The notes beneath the pieces were generated by a model that worked only from the letters and a program-made list of their open reading frames with translations, searched no databases and was not told the origin of the DNA. Of a stretch of DNA of 64,000 nucleotides, positions 36,401-48,327 are shown one piece after another. The number at the start of each line of letters is the position of its first letter. Position 1 is the stretch's first letter. Made by a program: the position numbers and the translations under genes. This DNA comes from Maylandia zebra (Eukaryota > Chordata > Actinopteri > Cichliformes > Cichlidae). The stretch is taken from the NCBI RefSeq assembly GCF_041146795.1, contig NC_135170.1, positions 33,125,033-33,189,032 of the forward strand, in the 5' to 3' direction.

Positions 36401-39400
36401 CATTGTCTATTAAGAAACTTGACGGTTAAACTAGTTTTAAAGAATGAGCTGTGTTTGTAAACCAGGGTTGTTATGATGCTAGATTTTCAATATCAGGAAA
36501 ACCCTTGAAGTGTGATGCCATTTTCACTTCCACAGGTGAAAAGCATGGTATAAAATTAAGAGACAAATGTATTACAAACATATTAAATAACATCAATGAT
36601 GACACTATCTTTAAACTGTAAACCAAACACCCCACAGGCACAGTCAGCACGGTGGTGGGGGGATGACGATTTGGGCATCTTGCAGCCTCTGAGTTGATGA
36701 TGAGCTTCTCTTTATAATCAGTCAGATGTGACTCAGCAGCAAATCTACAGCAGACTGGCTGAAAAGGAAAAGAACGGAGGAGCTGCAGTGTCCCGGTCAA
36801 AGTCCAGACCTCACTCTGACTGAAATGTTGTGGTGGGAAGAAGAACAAAATGCCTCCACAGCGATGTTAAAGACTGTTATTTGAAGTTAGACCTGCTAAA
36901 GGTGACTGTACAAGCTACTGAACACTGGGATGTACTTTGTTTGTCTCAGGACTTGAGTTTTTTCCAGAGTCCTGGGAAAACTTTCTTTTTCTCATGGCTG
37001 CATAATATTGAGTACTGTTTCATAAATGCATGAACATGCAGAAACCTGCAGAAACTGAACGACACGCCCCATTAATCACTGACTTTAAAGAGGGCTTCTC
37101 ACAGAAAACCTGAAACATGCTGGAAGGATTTCACTCTCCAATAAAAATATTTTCTATTAGAATTTAGAGGATATTTGAAAAAACTTTATGAAACTCAGCA
37201 CGCTTGAAGATGAAGATGAAGATGGGGTAAAAGAAGCTGGACGTCGCAGATTTTTGGGCTCACAGTTTCAGACACTCACACTGACCACTCATTTAAAGAG
37301 AAAGGAAAACAGATGCAGGTTCTGTGTCACAGAAGCAGTTTTTACATCTCACCTCTCGTTTGTTGGTACGAGTCTCGCTCCTGCCCGTCCTCAACATGGA
37401 TGCTCCCGTTTCCTGCTCTTTCCTGGTGGCCTCCGATCTGTTTTTGCTGGAAAACAGGAAGAGCTGATTAGATTCTCCTTCCACTCAGGTACAAGGACCT
37501 TAACGGGATCCTATACTAGTCTGTGGATGCTCTCCTGCTCACATTCATCCTCCGGGATTTCAAAAGGTCAAAAATGGCATTTTTCTATTAAATCGAGGCA
37601 AAAGTCACCAAACAGAAGAACTATAAACCCAGACTTGTGGTATTCATATAGATAAGGACACATGAGGCTGTGTCACCTTTAAAGTAAACCTGGATGAACC
37701 TGAAATGAACTGAGTGTTTCTTCTTGTCATGTCCAGCACACTGTGGGGGCTTTTTATAAGAGGCCGGTTTCTTTAACTCCTTTCTGAATGTGAGGATTTG
37801 GTGGGTTCAGACACTTCCGTGCCCTCAAACTGAGGTTCGTTCCCTGACTGGCAGGCAGACTGTCAGTGTTGAGGTCCTGAGAAACAATGCCGAGGATATC
37901 TAATTACACCAGCGTTTTGGAATTTCTGACCTTATTTGGGGGGGAGGGATAAGGATTTTGTGTTTTCGTTTCCCAAAAAGGCAACAAGAGCGAAGAGCTG
38001 ACATGATTTCTCCTCACGTGACCCGTTCGCATGCTGCTGGGGCACAAACTGGGAGGGTTTCTCTTGGCTAAATATAAAAATGCAGCAGTCAGATCTCTAA
38101 TGGAGGGGTAGAGCGTGAGGCTTTGATCTGCCGTTTAGCGGTGTGTGATGCCTGTTCGGCTTTATGCTGGGGGAGGCATTGGATGTCCTTTGTGCTAATT
38201 GCTTGCACATTTCTCTGCCAGTGCACTTTAAATGGCTCTGATGAGTTACCCACAGATTACACACAAACATAAATAAGAAAAGAAAAAGCTGCTTGCTCCA
38301 AAACACGAAGATTTATGTAATCATAAGATGTTTAAAATGAGCAGGAAGCAGCTTCGCTTCTAACCTCCCGTACTGCCTCTGGTTCTTGTTGTTTGCTGAT
38401 GTTTGGATGTTGTTGGGTTCAGTCAGCCGGTTGTTTCTGCCGGTGTCGGAGCTTTCAGAGGCCGCCAAGTCTGAAGACCCGACCGAGCCGCCGAAGCCGG
38501 CTGAGGTCAGAGAGCCCCTGGGGTCCAGGCACAGGTAGGAGGAGGCGTTGCCTGGAGATAAAACCAACACAAAAAAGTTTCAGACTGTTAGATCATCAGA
38601 GAGCAGGAACATCAAACCACAGCTTGGTTTAAGTCCACGAAATTAGGCGTCCCTTTGCCATAAAACCTCAGCCAAGCTTTATTCACAAACCACAAATCAT
38701 TTCACTCATCCCAACCTTCTCCCGCCGGCTTTTAAGGAAACACCAACACATCAGTGTTTTACCTCATTCAGCACCATTTAAAATAACAAAAATCACAGTT
38801 TTTTACCACTCTGATAAAAAGAACAATGTCAAGCTGATGCTTTATATTCAGACTTTTATCAGCTTGTCATCACTGCATCAGTTCAACAGTGCGATAAGCC
38901 ATAAATCACAGGGTGAAAGGAAAATCACTGCCCCTTAAAATCAGCAGATTTTCACTCTACAGTAACTGTGTAGTGTACCTTCACACTACACAAACAGTCT
39001 GAGTTACAGGCCCTCAAATACACAAATCTGTCACTTTCTTCTCTTTAACTTTTTCAGCTGCTTTCGACTTCCTACAGTTTCTGCTACACATTCAACCCAC
39101 TTCCACCCCAGCTCCACCTTTTCTTGCAGTTTCTGTAATAATTTGTGTCACATAGGCAGCTCTGCATATGGAAATAACCTTCCTTTGGCTGCGTCTGAAT
39201 GAAATTTTTTTTTTTTTTCGCGATGAGCAAATGAATTAAGCAGAAAGTTAAATCCGATCATTCTGTGTCTATTTTTAATGACTTTAAAGCAGCTTCTCTT
39301 GGGAAAAACACGCAGAAAAAGTCATGCAGATGGTTCAGGTGTTTTCGCTTCCTCCCCATTGTGGAGAGGATAATCCCACATTTAGAGTTAATGCTGTAAA

Positions 39401-42400
39401 GTTGCTATGGTAGCATCAACAGAGAAGTACTCTGTTTACTGTATGACAGCCTATTAATCATTTTGTTTTGGCTGCTACGATACAAAGAGACCGTTAACAC
39501 TGACAACACTGTGAAAGCGCAAAAATAAAAGCAAAGCCCGACTAAAGAAGCAGAAAAGACAGATTTCAAAGATTTCCCGTCGAGTTTAAGTCAGTAAATT
39601 TTCTCTAATGTGCAGGTCTTAATTTAAGTATTCGACTTAGGAAGCTTTGTGGGGATATATGTTACTCATGCAGTGTTGGAAGGGTTATCAGGCCCTTTGT
39701 AAAGATCCATAATTCGACAGTGAGAAAGAGTCACGGGTGGAAAATATTCAAGACACTTTGCAGTTTTTCCCAGGAGTGGACGTCCCAGCAAATTCACCCC
39801 AAGATCAGGTAATACTCAGGGAAACTGTAAAAGACCCAAGAGCTCCATCTCAGACTCTGCAGGCCTCTGTCAGCATGTTAAAGGTTAAAGTTCATAACAG
39901 TCCAACTAGAAAACGACTGAACAGGTGCGGCGTGTTTGGAAGTGTTGCCAGGAGAAAACCGCGGCAGCATGGTTTAGTTGGCAAAGCTGCATCGACTTCT
40001 AGAACAACGTGCCGTGGACAAGCGAGGCCAATGTGGAGATGTTTGGCCACGGGACCTGGGCCCCTTGCAGTCACTGACTCAATCACGAACTCCTGTGTAA
40101 ACCAAAGTATTCTAAAGTCAAGCGTGAGGCGTTCTGTATGGCAGCTAAAGCTTGGAGCAAATGAAACAGGACAATGATCCTCAGCACAGCAGCAAATCTC
40201 CAACCTGACTGAAGAGCTAAAGAGCTGTGCATAAATTAAGGACTGCAAACTTCCATAAACTGAAGCCACACTGCAAACAAGACTGGACCAAAGTTCACGT
40301 TTTCTGCCGATACTGATAAAGTCGTACAGAAAACGATTGTTTTGTTGCTGGTAAAGGTGGTTCTACAGGCCGCCAAAAAACCAGGCGCACTTTTTTCACA
40401 GGACTGCACATTCACCAAACGTTTAAACATTTTATTAAAGACAAAAGAAAATCCACTCTGTAAAAAACTAAAAAAAACTTTGACATGTCAACAATATGAA
40501 ACAACAAGTCTGAACTCGGGTTTATCGGATTTCTGTTTGCCTAGTCTGGAAACAAAGAAAGCATCAGCATGTACTGATTAGTGTACTTCTTGAACATTTA
40601 TTGACAGGCAAAACAATCGAGCCACAAGCCGTCATCATCATAACTGATATCTGTTCAGTGCAAAGGTAGAAGACTCCCTTTTAAGCTGATTTAAGAATAA
40701 GTGGATCCATTGTGATTTTACGGTTGCCGCTAACCCTTATTTGTAGCAATAAGTCTGCCGACTATTTATTTAATTATTCCCTGAACCTGCACAACTAACG
40801 GTCAAGTTTTACGATCTTTTATTTTTGTCTAAAAATGGTTGAGAGCATCTGTAGAGCCATTTAAAAAGTATTTGTTTCTGAAAACGCAGAGCTTTTAAAC
40901 TGGAAGGTCAAAGAATCAACTGACTGAAATCTCAGCTGATGTGTTTGTTTCAGTAAACATTAGAAATCTCCAAATGTTGAAAACATAATGAAATGGGATA
41001 AATGTGCAAAAGAAATTAAAAAACTGGATGAGTTCCCCAGAGGAGAGCCTGTTAAGCAGGGGAATCCTGACAGAGGGAGCTTTGTGTTTAGCCTCCATCT
41101 CTCTAATGAAGCAGCCTGTAGTCAGAGTCAGCAGGAGTTAATCCAGAACTTCATTATGGGACCTTTCCAGACTATGCAACAAGCCTGATGCCAGATGGGC
41201 ACTCGTGTCCATTTTGTCGCAGCCTGAAGCTCCAGCAGGGAAAAATACCTGCCCTGTGCCGAACATCAAGCCCATTAGGACTTGTTTAAGAGGCCTTGGA
41301 GGGCTCATGTCTGCCGTTTGGCTTTTATGATGCCTGAAGGTCAGAGGCTCAGGATTTCCTGCACATCTCTCCAAGTAACTCCACTTCCTGTTAAAACAGA
41401 AACTCATCCAGCCCGTTCCCCCGACTTCCCGCGAGTGAGCGCTCAGCCGGTACGCCTGGTTAGAGGAGGGTTAAACGAAACGGACAAATAAAAATCTGCG
41501 AGTGTGCGAACATCTGCAGGACGTTAGGATGGTGCGAGAGGACAGGAAACGGCTGTGATTGGCTGATAGACATGAAAGCCTGTGTGTGTGTTTGTATGGT
41601 TTCCTCCGCTGCACCTGCAGGGGTCCGCTCAGGGCCCAGATGTTCGGTGTCCGTGACAGTCCAGATGGGAGTCACATCTGGCCCCCCGTCCCGCTGGTCT
41701 TCCTGCCACTGGCCGGGCTCTGGGCGGTCCCTCCCCGAGGATGGAAAACTCGGATCGGTTGCTACCATTTTTGCTGGACTGGGCTCCTGAAGTTTGTTAG
41801 AGAGACAAAGAAAATTCACACTTTTAACATTAAATTAATACAGGTACAATAATGTGGCTGTAAATTAACAGTTCATTCATGTTTGAAAACAGATTCTGTA
41901 CAATAACAGACACTTTAAACATTCTCATATGCTTCATTCTGCTCTAAACACTAATTTTTTAGACACTGTTTTCTACTCTTGTCACTGTGTCTCTGTGATG
42001 TCATGGAGGGGGGATATGCCTAATTTCTGACCACAGATCCACAAACTACCTGCTGTTTAGGAGGGGCAGCCAATCGGAGGAAAGCTGGCTTAAACGGGGA
42101 GGAGCTAAAACACATTATTTCAGAGTATTTTCAAACAGAGGATGAACTGAGGGGCTGCACTGAGGCTAAGAGTCAGATAAATAAGGATTATTTTGATCTG
42201 TGAATCATGCAAAGCTGGTTTACTGTTACATATTTTAGAAAGTCACCATGAACTCCTCTGATTTCACTCAGAGTTCTCTAAACTCTTTTCTTCTGTCTTC
42301 ATTTGGAAATGAAGTTGAAACTTTCAAAGGCATCAGAAAGTTTCTTCCTTGGTGTTTCTTTCAGGTTTTCACTGAGGAAGTATCGTCTAAACGTCTCCTG

Positions 42401-45400
42401 ACAGGTGATTATTTACTGGCACATTTGTGGTTTTCATCTTAATAAGACCAGTCTTGATTCTTTGGTATAAACTTGTCTGAAATAAGTCTCATAATCAGCA
42501 TGCATGAACACAAAAACTGGACACTTTAACACATGAGCACAATACCTGGTTGGCCACAGGCTCAACTTTGCGTTTCTTCTTCTGATTCTGTTTGTGAGTT
42601 CGCAGATAAACCCCCAGCTGCTCACTCCACCTGGAGACAAAACATGACACAATGCCATCAGGACGCCTCTAAATGTAATTCTTTTCAAAATAAAAGCCTC
42701 CAAGTAGGTATAGAAAGCTACCAGGATGACAAGAGGTATGTGAGAGTTTCTAAATGTGAAGCCCTATTTAGATCAGAGTTGTCACGCTCATTTGATCTTG
42801 AGGAATGAAACTGAGCTTTCTCTCATTGTAATAAAGTTTAACTACACATTTCATCTTAATATAATAATAAGCAGAGTAATTTCAAAAATCTATTTCAGTT
42901 TTTGTACATGATAAAAAATCCTTTTGCAGTAAATGAAAGAAATATGTCAGCATGTCTCTTGACTTAAATTGTCAAAAAAACAAACCTACTGATAAAAATG
43001 GAAAAAACAGTAACTTATTAAATGTATGAAAAAGCCGTTAAATGTCCGGGTGGCCTTCCATAGCCATCCAGGGGGCCAGACTGTAGATTTTACTGGGATG
43101 ATTTTGGTCCCTGAGTCTTATGTTTGACATAAAACAAGACCTGAGTTAGACGAATTTATCAAAATGCACTTATATGTCCAGTTTTCAAAACAAAAGACTG
43201 TAGTTAGATACAGGAAGCAATGAAGATGCTTCAAGGCTGTCAGAATTTCAGAATAAAGGCCCTTAGTTAGTCATAGTAAATTACTGCTGGCCTTTAACAT
43301 GCCAACTTTTCAAATAAAGGCTTTTTTTTTTCAACTTATGTTTTCAAGAAAGCTTCTCCCTTTTTGCTCATTTGTGCCCACACATGTCAGCAATCTCTTT
43401 TTTTAACGCTACTCTGAGGTTTTTATACCGACCCATTAATGATGTCTTTATTGTCACCACGGATGAATACTTCCTGCTCTGGGGTGACGATGCAGAGGGC
43501 GTTCTTCTGGCCCGTCCTGGGCTCTGCATCGAAGATGTCTGTGCACACGTTCACGTTCACCGTCCCCTGTGGCAAAGTGCTGGGCTGCAGGAGAATCAGA
43601 ACATCCAAATTATTCCTCCAGGGGTCAAAGAGCGAGTTAAGACGTCATGTTTACTAAAACTTCAGATTATGGCCGCTAAACAGAAAGCAGTTTGTGGTGT
43701 GAAGTGTGGAATGAAAGGGAACGGGATTTAAGGGGATGACAGAGAAACAGAGAGGGGGGATGTGTGCATTAAAGGACGGGCTAAGCCCACATCATCTGCT
43801 GTGGTTGTGTGCACAACATCTGGCTTAAAGATGCCTTCTGGATCCCAACAAAACATACAGTAGATGCAGATGCATGCACAGGCTGGGGCTTACTGTACAC
43901 TCCGTGTTATGTTTTATGTTTGCATTTGTTTGTAATTTTAGTATCTGTGCTGTTTCTCACCAGCTCATCCAGAGCGAAGCTCAGGCTGCCGTCCTCGTAC
44001 AGGATAAAGAAGCGCCGCTGCCATCTCTGACGATGAAGGACAGGAAACTAAAATCACCACAGGATCACACTAATGCCACACTCGTGTGTTTTTTAAAAAG
44101 TTGACCTACCCTTGACCTCTGCATCGGGTTGTTAAAATCTGTCCCCTCTGGAGCCAAACACAGCCAGCCTGCATAGATGGGTTTGGCCTGGAAGGGCACA
44201 GGACAGTGATGTCATATATAAGTCAGTGTTTTGAACTGTGTGGATTTGATGCCTGTTGTTATTGTTGTGGGATTTGAACCTGTAGTCTGACAACAGAAAC
44301 ATGTACAAACCTGCCAAAAACACCTTCTGTTACGTCGTGGATCTGTGGGCTCTTTGTTTTTCCTCTTTCAATATTCACATGTTTGTTTGTTTGTTTTTTA
44401 ATTTAGAAATATAAAGCGTCTCAGCAGGTTTAAACTTTTTTTCTGAGTGACAGTACATCAGTGATCCAGCACTTTGTAGAACCACCTTTAGCAGCAATAA
44501 CCTGATGCATGGGTAGCCACAAAACTATATCACAATATTTCAAGAAAATGTGTAATAATGATATTTATGAACATTGAAGAAAACACTGGCAGCGCTCAGT
44601 AGTACCCCTCAGCCTCCTGATAGATACACCTATGGGATTAATTTGAAACTCCTACGTCGCTTCGTTCTTGAGTTATCACATTCAGAAACTTGGGTTTCCA
44701 CTTTACCCACCTGCCCGCCCTGCCGGCAGCGTGGCGGCAATATCAGCCTTTTACATCTGACAGATAAAAAGCAGCTCACAGGCAGCAGAGCAAAACAAAG
44801 GGCATTTTCAGTCCATGTTCTCTGATGAGACAGAATAACTCATTCAGCAGTACTGTAGTGCAATAACAGTGCCACAGCATAAGTCAGATGTAAGCACATA
44901 AATAGCCTGGGATGTGTTTCCCCTGGTAATTTTCAGTAAAAGTACAGAATAACTTATTCAGACTTTAGTTTAAATTTACAAAAACAACCTTGTAACTCTT
45001 CAGGAGCTGCACAAAACCCTCATAACAAAACAGAATCACACATATCTCAGACTTGCATGGTTGTGGGGGACGTCTGGCCCACTCGTCTTTACGATGTCAC
45101 TTCAGTTCATTAAGGTTTGCAGCACTGCTTTACGTTCAGCTGTCTGCAGGTCCGACCACAGAGTCTCAGTCAGTTTGAGGTCTGGACTTTGAGTTATTCC
45201 ACCACCTTGAGTCTTTTCTTTATCAGCTGGTGTGTTTTGGATTATTCTCCTGCTCAATCACCCAGATTGCCTCACATCTGACTCTAGAACACGTTGGTAT
45301 GAGGAGTTCACAGTCTACTGAATGAACACAAGGTGCCCGAATCTTCATCCTTCCACCACTGTGCTGACAGTTGGTATGAGGCATTGATATGTTGATATGA

Positions 45401-46978
45401 TAAGTCTGGTTGCGTGCATTGTGGTCAAACATCTCCTCTTTACTCTCATCAGTCTAAAAACATTGTTCCAGAAAGCTTTGCAAACATAAGCCCTACAGAT
45501 ATTTTCATTTATCCTGGACCTCTTCCAAACCATCCACACTTGTTCAGTCTCTTTCTAATTTTACACTCATAAACTTGAACATTTATCCTGCTAGCTGAGG
45601 CCTGTAGAGACTGAGACTGAGTTCTTGGGTCTGAGCATTGATCAGTAGCACCTGGGTGGTGTTTGCCCTCTAAGTGAGGTTGTACTTAGTTTTCACTTTT
45701 AACTCATGCCATGCTTTACACATTCGCCTAACAAGCAAAAGATCCCTGGTTTTGATTCCATGGGGAGACACAAATCCCCTTAGGATTCAGTCAGGAAGGA
45801 CATCTGGCCAAAAGAAAAAAAATCTGCTGTATCAAACATGGTGAGCTACCCGCTGTGGTGACCCGAAAGTATTAAATAAACATATTTATATTCTTTGTGC
45901 TTCCTCCTGTCTCAGACACTTGGGTTCTTTTGTTTTCAAAGTCATTTTAAACATTAAAACGCTGGGGAAAAGTGCCACAATTACAGCAAAACAAGGTGGT
46001 TTTCTCTGAGCCTGCAACGTCACTGGAAAACCGTGTGTGGTGTTTGCAGGTTTGATGAACGGTGTTGAAATTACAGGGCCCGGCAAAAGCAGGCGGGAGG
46101 GGGGACACAAAGTGATGGCATATTTGAACAATGTGAGGCATGTAGGAAGCTGTCACTATCACCTCCTTACATCACCTCGCCTTCATAAGCGTGTTTTCAG
46201 TCCTGACATGTTTTGCTCAGCACTAAGTACACAGGGCTGAAGCACGCCTGGTAAAAAGATGATGTAATTTATTTTTTCCTCAGGCTTTTGTTTGACAGAT
46301 TGATGCATTTAAAAAATTTACAAGTAACAGAAAACCAATGAATTCCCAGTCGTTCCTTCATAAACAGAATTAAATCTTTTATTCCATTAGATTTGCTTAG
46401 TAACTATTTATAAGTACTGATCCCAAAATACAAAGCAACAACCCTAACAGCACACCTTTAACTGGAATAACAGTTAACAGAATTAACAGTAAACACTATC
46501 TATGCATTGATGCATCAGTCTTAATCACATCATGTAATTTAATCAGAGTTCATTTACATATTCGGGTTTCCAAAGACTGCTACTCTGCAGAACAATGGGA
46601 TAAGGGACTGCAGGGAGGTTAGTGTAGTGGGGCTGGGTGGTGAAATCACAGAATTAGTCATGACTTTTAATCTATTCTGGGTGCAGAGTTTCAATTTTTG
46701 TTTCTCCCTTGTCCTAGGAAACTCATTACCCAGCCATATTTTTGCATAGCTGTGGAAGCATTTTTCACATAATAAAACAAACCCCGATCCCTTACCACCT
46801 ACCTTAGTTATTCATTTGGACACAGCTCCTAACATTGATGAAATGGTTTAAAAATGAACTAAAAACTTAAAGTCAACATTTCTTTTTAAGTTTTTTACAT
46901 TTGTAATATTTTAGGCTATATAAAATTATACCATATAATCTAAAAGTAAAGAAATATTTAAAAAAAATCATGTTAAAA

Positions 46979-47013
<35 letters not shown>

Positions 47014-47626
47014 AGAGAATATGTTACATAGTAAATCTAGAAATCCATTAATTAAAAACGTAATAAAAAATAAACCGTTGGTTTGGTAAAATAAAGATTA
47101 AATAACTTTAAAAGTCTGATTTTTATGCCGAAGACCACGGAAAATAAGTTTTATTTATAGTTTATAGTTTTATGTGGACCTTGTGGACCTTTCGACTTGA
47201 AGGGAGGCTGATGTGGGACTTTTATATATTCTGGGAGACATGGGACACTTTGAATATATAGACTTCCTGACAAGAACATTTCAGAGATAAAATAAAACAA
47301 AATATGACCTTTTCTGATTCTTTTACTGATCAACCAAAATGAAATCTTAAAGTTAGCATCTTCATATTTAATATTTGCATGTTTTTAGACTAAAGCTGGC
47401 GGTTTAATGATAACATTTTTTATCCAGAAAGCTCACTAATCCAAACAAAAGTGGCTAAACGTTATGACAGGAGCACCTGAGGTGATCGTGAACTCACCTG
47501 CTCCAGGTCGTGGTCGTTGAGCAGATGGAGCTCGCGCGACTTGAAGCAGTTCTGACATTTGCTCTTATTAAAAATATTCGCCTGGAACTTGCTGCAGGGA
47601 GTCGCCGCCGCCTTTTCCCCGGACAT
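24511..47626 (-). CDS. mprip: Myosin phosphatase Rho-interacting protein
   Basis: Twenty-two coding exons join with closing phases to about 1,572 aa: 47626-47498, 44187-44110, 44026-43961, 43584-43433, 42630-42546, 41786-41615, 38551-38365, 37446-37353, 32744-32697, 31347-31291, 31190-31122, 31032-30943, 30863-30754, 30560-30065, 29776-29684, 29565-27529, 27443-27296, 27209-27092, 26375-26216, 25678-25577, 25103-25017, 24651-24511. The N-terminus ([19 protein letters not shown]) and the C-terminal coiled coil ([16 protein letters not shown]) match MPRIP, not its paralogue TRIOBP. Domains: PH1 about 45-155, PH2 about 340-440, a [10 protein letters not shown] motif, then long coiled coils. MPRIP links RhoA and the myosin phosphatase targeting subunit on actin filaments and so tunes myosin light-chain dephosphorylation. 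A small exon between exons 8 and 9 could have been missed. Confidence 0.93.
25290..25510 (+). repeat. Dispersed repeat family copy (best preserved)
   Basis: Block order: AGTAGCTTTGCATGACTCAC, TTCAAAATAATCCTTATTT, CTTGGTGCAGCCTCAGGTTC, TTTCTTTTAAAGCCACC, TTCTTTTGATTGGCTGCC, then a small hairpin CCCTCTATTT...AAATAGAGGG (25450-25477). It lies in an mprip intron. Confidence 0.75.
26415..26605 (-). mobile_element. LINE 3'-end fragment in mprip intron
   Basis: On the minus strand it reads GAGCCAGCTGAGGTGTTTC, AGGCATGTGATCAGGATGCC and GGTTTGGGAACACCTCGGTG, the run of words seen in common fish non-LTR element 3' ends. It is related to the tail at 7010-7200 but covers a region just upstream of it. 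Confidence 0.65.
26757..26785. repeat. 10-bp perfect hairpin
   Basis: CCTACCTGCC, nine bases, then GGCAGGTAGG. It is intronic in mprip. Confidence 0.8.
27529..29565 (-). CDS. mprip: mprip giant coiled-coil exon 16 (679 codons)
   Basis: A single 2,037-bp exon after a long poly-pyrimidine acceptor (T10 then CCAG) and before CTGAAG|GTAGGTG. It starts [15 protein letters not shown] and is mostly Leu/Glu/Gln heptad coiled coil with an acidic patch ([10 protein letters not shown]). Both ends are phase 0, so skipping it would keep the frame and give about 893 aa, near the roughly 1,000-aa canonical human MPRIP. The antisense strand shows long Ser-rich frames, which are shadows. Confidence 0.9.
30065..30560 (-). 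CDS. mprip: mprip exon 14 with the KTFDWAEF motif
   Basis: It opens after CTGTTCTCAG and ends GCG|GTGAGT. It encodes [31 protein letters not shown], an Arg/Glu-rich helix ([15 protein letters not shown]) and [15 protein letters not shown]. In human MPRIP the same order occurs after the second PH domain. Phase 0 at the 3' end. Confidence 0.9.
30754..32744 (-). CDS. mprip: mprip exons 9-13, second PH domain
   Basis: Exon 9 (32744-32697, 48 bp) encodes RRARSLDHR, matching the family RAKSLDRR motif. Exons 10-13 give [34 protein letters not shown], the [10 protein letters not shown] strand and [20 protein letters not shown], which together form a complete PH domain ending with the closing Trp. 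All junctions are consensus GT-AG and in phase. Confidence 0.93.
31550..32165 (+). mobile_element. Decayed Tc1-like transposon (copy A)
   Basis: Transposase remnants lie in shifted frames: [15 protein letters not shown], then TGGTGGTGGTAGTGTGATGGTCTGGGG (the GGGSVMVWG motif), FAPSGPG, and a word coding KNKMKVLE. Frameshifts and stops break it and a block between the GPG and KNKM motifs is deleted. It lies in mprip intron 9, between exons 9 and 10, in the opposite orientation to the gene. Confidence 0.75.
36630..36960 (+). mobile_element. Decayed Tc1-like transposon fragment (copy B)
   Basis: Recognisable pieces: CACGGTGGTGGGGGGATGACGATTTGGGC, AGCAAATCTACAGCAGACTGGCTG, GTCAAAGTCCAGACCTCACTCTGACTG and ATGTTGTGGTGGG. 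These are the 3' half of a Tc1 transposase family also seen at 39.7 kb. No open frame. Confidence 0.65.
37353..41786 (-). CDS. mprip: mprip exons 6-8, disordered linker between the PH domains
   Basis: Exons 41786-41615, 38551-38365 and 37446-37353 encode Ser/Pro/Gly-rich low-complexity sequence that is poorly conserved in the family. They are accepted because consensus splice sites and codon phases join exactly (for example a Gly codon split across exons 6 and 7, an Ser codon across 7 and 8). Support is weaker than for the domain exons; alternative splicing is likely. Confidence 0.7.
38572..39680 (-). other. mprip intron sequence without recognised features
   Basis: AT-rich intron between exons 6 and 7; apart from a short T tract near 39210 I see nothing. 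Confidence 0.5.
39690..40405 (+). mobile_element. Decayed Tc1-like transposon (copy C)
   Basis: The 5' half contains TTCCCAGGAGTGGACGTCCC, CCAAGAGCTCCATCTCAGACTCT and a frame with [16 protein letters not shown]; the 3' half has AACAGGACAATGATCCTCAGCAC and GGTAAAGGTGGTTCTACAGG. It is internally deleted and frameshifted. It lies in mprip intron 6. Confidence 0.75.
41985..42240 (-). repeat. Dispersed repeat family copy, inverted
   Basis: Read on the minus strand it gives AGCTTTGCATGATTCACAG, AAAATAATCCTTATTTATC, CCTCAGTGCAGCCCCTCAG, TTTAAGCCAGCTTTCC, GATTGGCTGCCCCTCC and ends CCATGACATCAC. Same family as 25.3 kb, opposite strand. Confidence 0.75.
42546..44187 (-). CDS. mprip: mprip exons 2-5, first PH domain
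   Basis: Exons 44187-44110 ([15 protein letters not shown]), 44026-43961 ([15 protein letters not shown]), 43584-43433 ([28 protein letters not shown]) and 42630-42546 ([21 protein letters not shown]) give the PH fold. The GWL start, the [12 protein letters not shown] strand and the closing Trp of the C-terminal helix are all present. Splice phases close. A basic KKKRK run follows. Confidence 0.9.
44440..45620 (-). mobile_element. Decayed Tc1-like transposon in reverse orientation (copy D)
   Basis: Two segments. 44455-44510 has TAGAACCACCTTTAGCAGCAATAAC (an end-proximal transposase region, reversed). 45065-45610 has TCAGTTTGAGGTCTGGACTTTGA, CCCAGATTGCCTCACATCTGACTCTAGAA, CCACCACTGTGCTGACAGTTGGTATGAGG and CATTGTTCCAGAAAGCTTTGCAAAC. 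It is the reverse complement of the family of copies B and C. The text between (44511-45060) is unrelated. Confidence 0.7.
45690..45880 (+). mobile_element. tRNA-derived SINE-like element
   Basis: A B-box-like GGTTTTGATTCC is followed by the fish-SINE body words TCAGTCAGGAAGGACATCTGGCC and GCTGTGGTGACCCGAAAG. Family not assigned. It lies in mprip intron 1. Confidence 0.65.
46976..47014. repeat. AAAT tetranucleotide microsatellite
   Basis: About nine uninterrupted AAAT/AATA units within an AT-rich part of mprip intron 1. Confidence 0.95.
47498..47626 (-). CDS. mprip: mprip exon 1, start codon
   Basis: The ATG (47626-47624, context AAACATG) opens 43 codons beginning [14 protein letters not shown] and ending DHDLEQ at donor GAGCAG|GTGAGTT. 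The [16 protein letters not shown] stretch, with its paired Cys residues, is a hallmark of MPRIP N-termini. Confidence 0.92.
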
Positions 47627-47800
47627 GTTTCGGTGAGCGCCGCTTCTCCTCCGCGGGGACAGATCCAGACACGGCCCGCTCTCCTCCTCCTCTTCTCGTC
47701 TCCCAGTTTAGTAAAGCGGTTTCTCCTCGAACAACATCTGTCACACTGAGCCGCGCGCTCCTGTCGTCATGGCCTCTGACGTGATACCGCCACTCCGCTT
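47627..47800 (-). promoter_or_regulatory. mprip: mprip 5' UTR and promoter region
   Basis: GC-rich, CpG-containing sequence immediately upstream of the start codon, in contrast to the AT-rich spacer beyond 47.8 kb. It carries CT-rich tracts and no TATA box. It probably contains the transcription start. Extent inferred. Confidence 0.5.
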
Positions 47801-48270
47801 CCGATCGAAACCTTCAAAATAAAGCTGGTTTTTAACGGTTTGTTTTAGCTTTAAGATAAAACACACTGCTAAAAAAAACACATACAGCTATTACACATCC
47901 ATTAAACCGTAATGTTTTATAAAAAAAAAGAGAAAGGTAGAGTTTACAGCGTCATCTACTTCTCTCACAGCGGCTTAAGTAAGACCTGCGCTCAACTTCC
48001 GGCTTACACCTACAAAGTAAAATCGATTATTAATGGAGTTTCCTTCCTTAATTCTTAATTTTTACAGAAATGAATATTAATTAACTAATAATGATTGATT
48101 AATAATTAATTATGTTTAAAACAACATATATTTGAGCAAAGTTGAGGATAAAGTTTGAAAAAAACAAAGCGGCGAAATCACCTCATCTTCCGGTCACACC
48201 TACAAAATAAAACTCATTATTATAGTTTTTTTTTTTTTTTTACCATTTTGTTTTTCAAAATACTTCACTC

Positions 48271-48327
<57 letters not shown>

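Noticed and set aside
24511..47626. TRIOBP as the identity of the coiled-coil/PH gene
   Set aside because: The C-terminal words and the N-terminal [16 protein letters not shown] segment fit MPRIP better, and two PH domains are present.
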